64,000 bases of DNA, taken from positions 9,471-73,470 of the forward strand of contig JBJENW010000108.1 in assembly GCA_051880395.1 (NCBI GenBank). Direction: 5' to 3'. Source of the stretch: JBJENW01 sp051880395. GTDB taxonomy: Bacteria > Bacillota > Clostridia > Lachnospirales > Lachnospiraceae. The position numbers and the translations under genes are program-made. Under the pieces are notes generated by a model. It was not told where the DNA came from. It searched no databases and saw only the letters and a program-made list of their open reading frames with translations. Shown piece after piece: positions 55,487 to 63,988 of this stretch (the first letter of the stretch is position 1; every line of letters starts with the position of its first letter).

Positions 55487-56680
55487 CTAATCGCCCTCTT
55501 TCATATCAAAATCTTTCAGCCATGGTATTCCACCATATACTCCTGCCAAATAATCTTTTTCAAATGAGGAATCTGATCTTACTTTAAAATCCGATAGAGC
55601 AGACAATTTTGAATATCCAAATTCATCCTTTTGAACAAACCAAATCTGGTCTCGTCGAAAAAACTTTTTATCCATCAATGTAGTATCATGCGTTGTATAG
55701 ATCAACTGTGCCTTGGATTTTTGATCATAAAACAAATCTATAATAAATTTCAATAACAGTGGGTGCAATTTTGCATTTAATTCATCTACAAAAATCGTAC
55801 GATTATTCAATATAGCCGTCTGGGAATAAATAAAAAATAGTATACTTTTTATCGTTCCCTCTGATTCATAAAACAAATCCAACGAATACGACTTTCCATC
55901 TTTCCCTTTATGAAATGTTGTAAATTTGATATTTTTCTCACTATCATCGTATTCAATATCCTTAATCCCTGTATCAGTCGCAGACAAAAAGCAAAGTAAC
56001 TTTTTCTTATCAAAATCAATCACTTGAGGAAGAAGTGCTTTTAACAATCTTGGATTCTCACAAAAATCTGTTGGGATAACCAAAATATCCATAATTCCTT
56101 TATAAACTTCATTAAAAATGTTTGTCTTCAGTTTTAACTTTTTAAAGAAGGATAACACTAACGTTTCAATTGGAATCTGCTCTCCATATAATTCACATTC
56201 TTTTCGAACAGTAGGACCAAACCGTACTTCTTTTGTAGTTCGTTCAAATATCGTTGTAGTCCGATTTGTTTGCAGATTTTTTCGATATAACCATTCCGTC
56301 ACAATGCATTCTTCGTTATATTCGAACCCATACTTATATTCAAAATCTCCTAAAATCTGCACGATTTCAAACTCTGAATTTTCTTTACAACCATCAAGTG
56401 AAAACGGTTCGTAATATTTTTCAATTGCAGTTGTCTCATCCTCCGCCACATTATTTAAAGATTCCCGAATAATTCTTTGAAAATAGTTCATCGCCATATA
56501 TAAATTCGATTTACCACTTGCATTAGCTCCATAAATCGCAGAAACCTTAAGATATTTTTCTTTCGTTCCGTTCTCAATCAAATTACATTCATGTTCCTTA
56601 TATGCACGAATCGCTGTCATATCTAAAATGGTTTCCTCTTTAAAAGATAAAACGTTCTTTAACATAAACTGTACCAACAT
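55487..56680 (-). CDS. RloA-like AAA-family ATPase (defence pair)
   Basis: A 397-residue ATPase of the AAA_15/AAA_21 (OLD-like, SMC-type) class. Walker A is IYGANASGKSNL at residues 49-60, an N-terminal MLVQFMLKNVLSFKEE strand that is typical of this class, the Walker B glutamate in RTIFVDELNAKLHPLL, and the switch histidine in IYTTHDTTLM. Such ATPases pair with RloB, and the Lactococcus AbiL system is, to my recollection, a similar pair; abortive-infection activity is inferred. The stop codon abuts the start of the RloB-like gene. Confidence 0.88.
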   Translation of the reverse strand: MLVQFMLKNVLSFKEETILDMTAIRAYKEHECNLIENGTKEKYLKVSAIYGANASGKSNLYMAMNYFQRIIRESLNNVAEDETTAIEKYYEPFSLDGCKENSEFEIVQILGDFEYKYGFEYNEECIVTEWLYRKNLQTNRTTTIFERTTKEVRFGPTVRKECELYGEQIPIETLVLSFFKKLKLKTNIFNEVYKGIMDILVIPTDFCENPRLLKALLPQVIDFDKKKLLCFLSATDTGIKDIEYDDSEKNIKFTTFHKGKDGKSYSLDLFYESEGTIKSILFFIYSQTAILNNRTIFVDELNAKLHPLLLKFIIDLFYDQKSKAQLIYTTHDTTLMDKKFFRRDQIWFVQKDEFGYSKLSALSDFKVRSDSSFEKDYLAGVYGGIPWLKDFDMKEGD

Positions 56681-56706
56681 GTCAAACCGCCTCCTTTATA
56701 TTATAT

Positions 56707-56735
56707 AATATAATGTTTTTCTAATTCTATGTCAA
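56707..56735 (-). promoter_or_regulatory. Promoter of the RloA/RloB-type operon
   Basis: Minus strand TTGACA and TATATT, 17-base spacer, 27 bases before the start codon. Confidence 0.75.
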
Positions 56736-56900
56736 TATTTTTGTGATTTTTTCACATTTATATCATTATAGTTTTCTATTTTTAATTATTTATTCACATT
56801 CTCCCATTATTTTCTTCCTTCTACCATTATTGGCGCGTACATTCCATTGTTTGATGATCTCAAAAATACCGTATCCTCTTGATTGCCGCACCTAAGGCAA

Positions 56901-56967
56901 TCTCTTCTCATAAAAGAAAAACCGACACGTATGCGTTCGCGTGCCGGTTTTCTTTTATGAGAAGAGA
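56901..56967 (-). terminator. Long terminator hairpin of the broken surface-protein gene
   Basis: Arms of about 25 bp (TCTCTTCTCATAAAAGAAAA against TTTTCTTTTATGAGAAGAGA, with a G+C-rich upper stem) in a symmetric hairpin; its upper stem resembles the terminator of the paralogue at 51318. The remaining 56736-56900 shows no gene; a short extra hairpin lies at 56881-56902. Confidence 0.85.
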
Positions 56968-56979
56968 TACCCGTATGAG

Positions 56980-59900
56980 CTATTTAATTTTTACCGTCAT
57001 GGTAACAGTCTTCTTCTTTCCGTTCTTTAATGTGACAGTTGCCTGAATCTTTACACTTGATCTTACCATTCTTTGATACAGTTGCAACACTAGATTTTCC
57101 TGACTTGTATGTGATTGTTTTTACATTTGCCATATCCAGTTTACTGCTAAATGTCATCTTCGTCTCTTTATTCTTCTTCAGTGTGGTACTTGTTTTCTTT
57201 GATGCAACGGTCTTTAAGACTGCTTTTTCCACTTTCTTGGTATCTGAGGCATTTAAGAACTGATAGGTTCCTTTTGTCTTAAATGTCGCGCTGACGTTTC
57301 CACCTGCAGATACTTTATAATTCGTCGCATTGACCAGTGTCTGTTTGCCGGTCTTTGGATCTACTTTGACAACGGTCAGCGTTTTTCCTTTCTTTAAGTC
57401 CGCAGCGTTGGCTTTTAATGTATAAGCAGTCTTTCCCTTCTTATCCGTCACCGCCTGGCTAATCTGGACTTTCTTGCTTCCGGCTGCCTCCTGTACCTGT
57501 GTGACAACAGCTGCACTGATCGTGCCTTTCGTTCCCGACTTCGATGTGCTGCCCGGTTTCTTGACGGATGCCGTTGCAGTCACCTTACCCTTCGAATCCG
57601 TCTTTACGGTAATGGTTGCGGTCGCATTTTTCTCTATTTTTTCGATGACAGAGGTCTCAACTTTGGAAGTCACTTTGCCCTTCTTATCTGTCTTTGTCAC
57701 TTCCGTGACAGCTACTTTCTTGCCGGATTTGTTGGTCTCTGTGGCTTTTACGGTCTCCGTTGCGGCACCACTTGCGGTTGTCACCCGTTTCACGGTCGTA
57801 CCGTCGGCTTTCTTCTCGTTCATCACAGAAGAACCGTCGGTCTTTGTCTCCGTCTTCTTGTAGGAGCCGTCCGGACGCTCTTCGCTGATCTCTTTGGAAC
57901 CGTCCGGGTTCTCATTTGTTTCGATGGTGGTTCCATCGGCTTTGTTCTCAACTTTGTTCATGGTTCCGTCTGCGGAAATCTCTGTCTTTGTGGTGCTTCC
58001 ATCCGGTTTTTCTTCGGTAATGACTTTGGAACCGTCGTCCTTGGTCTCTGTGGTAACGGTAGTTCCGTCTTCTTTTGTTTCTGTGGTTGTATCGATCGTG
58101 CTTGGTCCGCTCGGTTTTGTGCTCGGTGCCTCACTCGGAGCATCGCTTGGTTCTTCGCTCGGAGCAGTACTTGGTTCTTTGCTTGGCTCTTCACTTGGAG
58201 CGGTGCTTGGCTCTTTGCTTGGCTCTTCACTTGGGGCTAAAGTCGGCTCTTTGCTCGGTTCCTCGCTTGGGGCTAAGGTCGGTTCTTTGCTCGGCTCTTC
58301 GCTTGGGGCTAAGGTCGGCTCTTTGCTTGGCTCTTCACTTGGGGCTAAGGTCGGCTCTACACTTGGTTCCACACTCGGTTCGATGCTTGGTTCCTCATCA
58401 GACGGTTCTGCCGGTCTCTCATCAGATGACCCTGATTCGCTGCCAGAGATTTCTGAACTGCCGGACTCCGATGTGCCGGATTCAGAGCTGCCGGATACCG
58501 ATGTATCCGAGCCTGAAGTGGAAACTGATTCAGAGGCAGAGCCACTCACTTCTGAGGTGCTGCTGCTTGGTTCCATGCTCGGTGCAACACTCGGATTTTT
58601 ACTCGGCGTTGAACCAGAACCTGTACCTGTGCCACCACCACTACTCGTTCTTCTCTTTACCGTAATTTCTACCGATGCAGTTTTATCACCTGTTGTTGCT
58701 GTAATCGTTGCTGTACCTGTGCTTATTCCCGTAACGGTTGCTGTTTTTCCATCTTCTGACGCTTTAACCGTTGCTACAGATTCTTTATCTGTACTCCATG
58801 TAATCGGTGCTGTTGAAGTTGTCGGAGCAAGTATTGCTGATAAAGAAATAGTTTGACCTGTATATACACTGGTGGTGCCTGCCAACATGGTGATACTTGT
58901 TACTTCCTGTTCGTCAGGTGTCTGCTCTACATCACTCGGTTCCTTGCTTGGTTCTTCTGCTTCACCCGACACTGTTATTAAGCAATATGTTTGCTTTACG
59001 GTGTCTTCGCTCCCAGAAGGACAATATTGTGCTTCAATTGCAGTTTGTCCTTCCTTTTTTGCTTTTAATTTAACAGATTTTCCAGTTACATTGTTCTTAG
59101 TGTCATTCTCACCAGTATATGTGTAGTGCCCGTCGCCATCAGGTGCTATTTCTACAATATCCGGATTCAACGAAATCCAATTTATATTTTCACCAGATAC
59201 ATCTTCTGGTTTTGTTATGCTTAATGTATCTTCACCATCTTTGCTTAAATTTACAATCTTATCATTCAGAATGAAATCCTGATTTACGGTTACCGTAATC
59301 CTTTTTCTACATGACATATTTCTTCAAATGTTTTATTCACACCAGTTCCAGTCCATTTGCCAAGACTAGCTCTAACAATTGTTTCTCCCGGTACCCAACC
59401 TTCTACTTCCGCTGTTTTTCCTTGTCCACTTACACTCACAATATACGGATTAGATGAACTCCATTTTACATCATAGCCAGCTGCATCAGAAGGGGTCGTG
59501 TTAAGTGATAGTGTTATTTTTTTATCTGATTCTACCGTTTCGTCTTCGCTCTTACTAAAACTGACTGTTTGTGGCATCACCTCTGTTACTGTAACCTGAC
59601 ACGTTGCTGTTTGATCACCTACTTTTACAGTAACATTCACGGTTCCTGCTCTGTAACCTGTAACAGTTGCCTTTTTTCCGCCCTCAATTGGTGTAAGCGT
59701 TATATAGTTATTCGCATCATCATTTTTATCGTCTACTGTGGCATACCAATTTATTGCATCTTTTGTATCTGATGGTTCAATGGTTGGTGTCAATGTAATA
59801 CTTTGTTCTGCAACAACTGTTGCTGGAGAATCAAGTGTAACACTTGTTGCCGGATTTGTTACAGTAATTGGATATGTTACTGTATATGCCTTCCCATCAA

Positions 59901-61112
59901 CTGTAACAGATGCCGTAATCTCTGCTGTTCCTTCGGCTACACCTGTAACCGTTGTGCTATTATCTGCATCAGCACTAACAGTAGCGACCTCTGTATTAGA
60001 AGATGTCCAAGAGATGGTCGGATTCTCTCCGCCATCGTTTACTGATGCATTCAAAGTAATCGTTTTCCCTTTTTTAACCGTTGTATCTCCTGAAACAGAA
60101 ATAGATGGCGTCTTTGTACTCTCGACACCCTCTATAATGCCAGACGCACCTCCTGCTTTATACTTTTCTGCAACTCCCGGAATAAACGTTCCACCTGTAA
60201 TAAATTTTTCTTGTGTTGATAAAATAACGGATGAATCCATATTATCAGCAGTTTGATCTGTATTTCTCTGATCTACTCCTTTAAACACGCCGCCTGAAAT
60301 TGTAATTGGCTTTTCTGTTACTAAATTTGAGGAAACTTCTCCCAATTTCATTTCTCGAATTGCATAGCTTTTATCGCTTTCAATGGTTCCGCCAGTAATA
60401 TTTAACCGCATGGTTTTATCCTTGTTGCCGTCACTATACATACCGATAGCAGCTCCATCATTACTGCCTGTATCTCTCCTTCAATATTTACAGTTAAATT
60501 CTGCACTTTATTATCATAAGACTGCACGAAAAGCCCTCTTGTTTTACTAGAAAGCACTGTGTTTTTCCCAATATTTATTTCTGTATTTGATGTTTGACCT
60601 GTATTGTATTCAACGAAAACAAGACCTGAATCTTCCTTGTGATCTTCATAACAACCACCATTTAAGGTTAATTTCGCACCTGCCCTTACCCAAAACAGAC
60701 CATTTGTATCTCCACTGTTTTTTTTCATTGTCGGGCTACTTTCACTACCACCTGTTCCCTCTACCGTTAAATCACTTCCATCAGATAAATTAAAACAATA
60801 GCCACCATAAATATGATAACTACCCATTGATAGTGTTTTTACACCACTTACAGATATATTATTATCTGCATTATCTATACTAGCAGTCAATGTAACTTTT
60901 GTAATTGCAGGGTCATTCATTGCTGTACACAACTCAGAAAAATTACTTACACTCTTTTCTGTTGTCGTATTGTCTTCTTGCAAAGTTTCTTCATTACTAT
61001 TGCCACCTGCCTCTTTAGCCCACACCGTCAAACTACCCGCCGGCATACTCCCGACCGCGACCGCCGCCGTCATCACCAGGGCGATCAATTTTGCCACCTT
61101 TTTCTTCTTCAT
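56980..61112 (-). pseudogene. Secreted multi-domain repeat protein, broken paralogue (three frame disruptions)
   Basis: Paralogue of the gene at 51374-54610, starting at ATG 61112 behind GGGAAGGAG with a signal peptide ending near LTVWAKE. Reading it to the end needs three frame changes: near 60473-60481 (one base missing), at an A5 run at 59302-59306, and near 57042-57064 (a small deletion; the paralogue has about five more residues here). With these the product would be about 1375 residues: beta-helix-like N terminus, several BIG2 domains, a Ser/Pro-rich linker with a 36-bp tandem repeat, D-G-T repeats and a final BIG2 domain whose end (VTMTVKIK) matches the paralogue. It may be decayed or partly mis-sequenced. 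Confidence 0.85.
58127..58390 (-). repeat. 36-bp tandem repeat coding for a 12-residue unit
   Basis: The word GGCTAA(A/G)GTCGG recurs at 58235, 58271, 58307 and 58343, exactly 36 bases apart, with two more diverged units to the left. Each unit encodes TLAPSEEPSKEP or STAPSEEPSKEP. A length-variable linker is expected. Confidence 0.85.
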
Positions 61113-61173
61113 ATTCCATTTCTCCTTCCCTTTTGCATAAATATCTTGGTTTGTCATATAATACAAACAACAA

Positions 61174-61213
61174 GGGGCTATGCAACACAATTGTAATTGT
61201 GTTGCATAACCCC
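61174..61213 (-). promoter_or_regulatory. Perfect palindrome overlapping the candidate promoter of the broken surface gene
   Basis: GGGGYTATGCAACACAATT and its inverse form a 40-bp palindrome with one mismatch and a two-base centre. On the minus strand its last part contains TTGCAT, followed after 16 bases by TATTAT, so it overlaps a plausible -35 and looks like an operator. Confidence 0.6.
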
Positions 61214-61510
61214 GCGTAAGTAAAAAAATGAAATTTTCCAGTTGCAAAGTACCGAAAACTATGATATCCTTCTATAGAAATTTCTTTTACAGATGCGGCA
61301 GTTTTGTTGCACTTCCAGAGCATTCTCTTTGGAAAATCCCACACAATCAGAAAATTTTTTCTATGATTCTAAATCCATATCCGAATCTCTCTAGGAAAAT
61401 CCCGATTTTTGTGATACACTAAACATAACAATAAACAGGAAAAACACGGATTTCTTCAAAGTCTGAATGCAAAAAGAAAATTTCCATGCAGTCAGAAAGG
61501 AGAAAAACGA
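61214..61510. other. Intergenic stretch without recognised gene
   Basis: A+T-rich DNA between divergent genes. A weak -10 (TACACT near 61413) could serve the rightward gene; nothing else is recognisable. Confidence 0.4.
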
Positions 61511-61658
61511 TTGACAGAAGAAAAGAAAGAAATCGTCACACAGGAACGTGACGATACGAAAGAATCAAAAACTGTTCTGGAAACAGATGCCGCTCTGGCA
61601 GCAGATGGAAGATATGGTGGCTGAATCGAAAACACTGCGTGACAAAGACGATGAGCAG

Positions 61659-61713
61659 AACTTTGCGTCCGTATTGGAAGTGATGCAGAAGTTTTATAAA
61701 AGGAACAGCAAAG
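61659..61713 (+). repeat. 55-bp direct duplication, left copy (assembly overlap)
   Basis: Identical to 61814-61868 on the other side of the N run, and best explained as overlapping contig ends that were not merged. Confidence 0.9.
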
Positions 61714-61813
61714 NNNNNNNNNNNNNNNNNNNNNNNNNNNNNNNNNNNNNNNNNNNNNNNNNNNNNNNNNNNNNNNNNNNNNNNNNNNNNNNNNNNNNNN
61801 NNNNNNNNNNNNN
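61714..61813. other. Assembly gap (100 N)
   Basis: Exactly 100 undetermined bases, the usual placeholder length. The duplicated flanks suggest that no sequence is really missing. Confidence 0.95.
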
Positions 61814-62156
61814 AACTTTGCGTCCGTATTGGAAGTGATGCAGAAGTTTTATAAAAGGAACAGCAAAGGAAAGAAAGGAGTGAAGGATATGGAATCAGAT
61901 ATCGTGTTTGAGGCATTTTTGAAATTTTTCCCGGAACAGTTAGAGGAAAGAGAAGGAAAACTGCGACAGGAAAATGAGCAGATAAAACAGCAAAACGAGC
62001 AAATGAAACAACAGAATGAGAAGATGGAACAGGAACGGATCTGTTGTATCCACCGGATGCTCAACAACGGCGAAACGGATGAAAAAGTAAAAATGTATCT
62101 GCACGCAACGGACGAAGAAATCCAAAAAGCACGCCAGTATCAGGCAGAGCCGTAAT

Positions 62157-62202
62157 AACAGGTGTCAGGCAGCAATAGACTGTTGCCTGACACCTGTTTT
62201 TC
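62157..62202 (+). terminator. Terminator after the coiled-coil gene
   Basis: Stem AACAGGTGTCAGGCA / TGCCTGACACCTGTT followed by TTT, directly after the stop at 62155. Confidence 0.88.
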
Positions 62203-62224
62203 GCTCTGAAAAATTATTCCACTT

Positions 62225-62374
62225 TTAAATTTGAATATCCTGATACAGCATATCCCGGTCATCCTGTTCGATTCCGAGATAGCGTTTTGTCACGCGGAAG
62301 GAGGAAGGATTAAACACCTCCATCAGAAGAACCGGTGACGCCCCTTGTTTCCAAGCCATATAGCCATTCGTCAT
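62225..62374 (-). pseudogene. C-terminal fragment of a tyrosine integrase
   Basis: 49 codons matching only the end of phage/transposon integrases: YMAWKQGASPVLLMEVFNPS, then VTKRYLGIEQDDRD, in which the Y of KRYLGI is the catalytic nucleophile. The rest of the integrase (core-binding domain, R-K-H-x-x-R) is absent. It abuts and overlaps the repressor fragment on the other strand. Confidence 0.75.
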
Positions 62375-62563
62375 ATATGCCAATTATACAAAGTAAATGA
62401 ACAATGGCTGAGAAACGGTACAGGCGAAATGTTCCTTGACACTCCACTCCCATCCGATAAACTGAAAGAAGCGGTGAACATATTTAAAACTTTACAACCA
62501 GAATTTCAAAATTATGCCTTAGCACAAATTAAATTATTAGCAGAACTACAAGAAAAGCTATAA
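62366..62563 (+). pseudogene. C-terminal fragment of an XRE-family phage-type repressor
   Basis: The reading ICQLYKVNEQWLRNGTGEMF matches the end of an XRE helix-turn-helix domain, with WLRNGTGEMF as hallmark, followed by a helical C terminus (SDKLKEAVNIFKTLQPEFQ). The DNA-binding helices expected upstream are missing; the sequence there is the integrase fragment on the opposite strand. The fragment has no ribosome binding site of its own. Confidence 0.7.
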
Positions 62564-62565
62564 AA

Positions 62566-62612
62566 GTGGGGTAGGAGTGAAGGGACGTTTCGTTCCTTCA
62601 CTCCTACCCCAC
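62566..62612. repeat. 20-bp-arm hairpin without U run
   Basis: GTGGGGTAGGAGTGAAGGGA and its inverse (19 of 20 matching) around a seven-base loop, three bases after the repressor fragment. No T tract follows on either strand, so it is not a standard terminator. Confidence 0.75.
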
Positions 62613-62645
62613 TGCCTATTCCAGATAGGTGTCACACAGAATGCA

Positions 62646-62680
62646 AAAAGGTGATCCCACAACTTTGTAGAATCACCCCT
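62646..62680 (-). terminator. Terminator of mecA
   Basis: Minus strand stem AGGGGTGATTC / GGATCACC followed by TTTTT, four bases beyond the stop. Confidence 0.75.
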
Positions 62681-62684
62681 TCTG

Positions 62685-63482
62685 TTAAATCTGTTTCAAC
62701 ACTTCAATCGCATGTTCTGCGATCACACAATCTGCATGTTCACGAATATGCGCCTGCCGACTACTTCCCGGCACGATTTCCTGCACATACTCCAATGACG
62801 TACCCAAAAATTTGTATACCGTATTGAAGCTGACCCCTTTTGCGTCAATCAGCATATAGTATGCCTCATTGTCAAGCCGATATAAACTCGAATCGGTAAT
62901 GCAATCTTCTTGAATCACAGCCGCCAATGTCATCACTTCGCGGATATTCGGAAGAATAAAGGTATAAAACCGATTGTACCGTTCCTTCTTTCCGCTCTCC
63001 TGCGTTTCAAGTGCTTCCTCTTCCAATGCCGCATATACCTGCGGTTCCTCTTCTTCCTCTTCTTCCTCGGCTTCCGCCTCCAACTGCGCATGAATGTCAT
63101 CCAGCAGTTCTTTGTATGCCTGCATCTGCTCTCTCCCCTGCATCCGTTCAATCGCATCAATCCGTTCGATCGTTACACCGTCGATACTTCCGTCTGCCAG
63201 ATTTTTCATATATTCGAGTGATTTGATGATATCCGCCTCACTCGACTTTGACAATGTCAGCTCCACATCCCTGTTCGGAAGCAATGTCACCTCCATTGAT
63301 GCGAACCTTCCTTTTGATTTTTCTCCCATTTCACGCTGGGCCGCTTCAAATACCCCCTGCATAAAGATGCGGGTTTTATCCTCATTGTTTAAAAGTTCAT
63401 ATACATCAAGTCCGTTATCGCGCAATTCCTGCTCCGATAAGACACATTTTATCGTATCCTGATTCATTTTCTCAAATCTCAT
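62685..63482 (-). CDS. mecA: Adaptor protein MecA
   Basis: MecA delivers substrates to the ClpC unfoldase of the ClpCP protease. The 265-residue protein starts at ATG 63482 with AGGATG upstream (a GTG three codons earlier is less likely). The N-terminal substrate-binding domain (MRFEKMNQDTIKCVLSEQEL, residues 1-80) is joined by an acidic linker with a run of glutamates (about 140-150) to the C-terminal ClpC-binding domain (about 170-265). Length is slightly above the Bacillus protein because of the linker. It is divergent from a promoter at 63816 and shares operator-like sites with it. Confidence 0.88.
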   Translation of the reverse strand: MRFEKMNQDTIKCVLSEQELRDNGLDVYELLNNEDKTRIFMQGVFEAAQREMGEKSKGRFASMEVTLLPNRDVELTLSKSSEADIIKSLEYMKNLADGSIDGVTIERIDAIERMQGREQMQAYKELLDDIHAQLEAEAEEEEEEEEPQVYAALEEEALETQESGKKERYNRFYTFILPNIREVMTLAAVIQEDCITDSSLYRLDNEAYYMLIDAKGVSFNTVYKFLGTSLEYVQEIVPGSSRQAHIREHADCVIAEHAIEVLKQI

Positions 63483-63702
63483 TTTCACCACATCCTAAGA
63501 TTTATTTTTCCACCGCACAGGTAAGATGTTATGATTCACCTTCCTTTCCCCTCTTATAGACTTACATACGTCTCTGTTCCCCTTCTCCATTTTGTTCGCT
63601 CCTGTGGGTAATTTCCGATCTGTCTCCTTCTGATCTATAATACGATCTGATGTCAATGATTTGTCACAATTTATTGTGCGTGTGAAAATTTTCGTTTTAT
63701 TT

Positions 63703-63720
63703 AGTATAATAGTACTATAT
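63703..63720. promoter_or_regulatory. ATAGTAC operator-like site 1 in the mecA promoter
   Basis: AGTATAATAGTACTATAT contains the palindromic word ATAGTACTAT and covers the -10 box of the leftward promoter. Sister site at 63833-63852, and half-site ATAGTAC at 63790. Confidence 0.6.
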
Positions 63721-63737
63721 TTTGGCCTATTTTACAA
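63709..63737 (-). promoter_or_regulatory. Candidate distal promoter of mecA
   Basis: Minus strand TTGTAA and TACTAT with a 17-base spacer; the -10 lies inside the operator-like site. The leader to mecA would be about 220 nt. No other gene is seen in 63483-63702. Confidence 0.5.
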
Positions 63738-63815
63738 GTAGTTTTTCACATCATTCTCTCCATTCGCGATGCATATTTCAACATCAAAAATAGTACTTTT
63801 TTCTTATTCCCCCCA

Positions 63816-63844
63816 TTGACAAATCATTAGGAATATAGTACTAT
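63816..63844 (+). promoter_or_regulatory. Rightward promoter with overlapping ATAGTAC operator
   Basis: TTGACA and TACTAT with a 17-base spacer. The -10 is embedded in GTACTATAATAGTAC (63838-63852), a near-perfect palindrome of the same word found at site 1. Confidence 0.7.
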
Positions 63845-63879
63845 AATAGTACAAAATCTTTTTTCATAAAAACTCCCTT

Positions 63880-63916
63880 TACGGCAGCCGTCCCCATTCG
63901 GCTGCCGTCCTTTTGT
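63880..63916 (+). terminator. Early terminator/attenuator after the rightward promoter
   Basis: Stem ACGGCAGCCG / CGGCTGCCGT followed by CCTTTT, only about 30 bases after the expected transcription start. No gene fits in between, so this looks like an attenuator or the end of a very short RNA. Confidence 0.65.
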
Positions 63917-63973
63917 TACTGTTCATACATATTTACTACGTTATCTTTCCACTACTTTTTGGGCATTTTGACG

Positions 63974-63988
63974 AAAAATATCTCAACC
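63974..63988 (+). repeat. Recurring AAAAATATCTCAACC motif, copy 5
   Basis: Identical over 15 bases to 15924-15938. It is followed by GGGGGGATTTCC at the window edge; whether a palindrome follows cannot be seen. Confidence 0.5.

Larger units (their letters stand above)
61511..62155 (+). pseudogene. Coiled-coil protein, possible Rpn/PD-(D/E)XK transposase-like tail, frame-disrupted and gapped
   Basis: A TTG at 61511 with AGGAG upstream opens LTEEKKEIVTQERDDTKESK; the frame then stops, but dropping one A from the A5 run near 61565 joins it to LFWKQMPLWQQMEDMVAESKTLRDKDDEQN. The N run follows; its two flanks are identical over 55 bp, so the true sequence is probably continuous and reads on as KKGVKDMESDIVFEAFLKFF, a glutamine/glutamate coiled coil (KQQNEQMKQQNEKM) and a short C-terminal HTH-like end (HRMLNNGETDEKVKMYLHAT). 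The ending resembles Rpn-type transposon nuclease C termini; the nuclease part is not seen. Followed by a terminator. Confidence 0.5.

Noticed and set aside
58127..58390. Possible CRISPR array because of regular spacing
   Set aside because: Units are contiguous, in frame and code for a 12-residue repeat; there are no unique spacers and no cas genes.
57894..58856. Plus-strand open frame of 320 codons with GSSLGA repeats
   Set aside because: Antisense shadow of the 36-bp repeat and linker of the broken surface gene.
62366..62563. A functional small regulator gene
   Set aside because: It lacks the DNA-recognition helices and a ribosome binding site, and its beginning overlaps the integrase remnant on the other strand.
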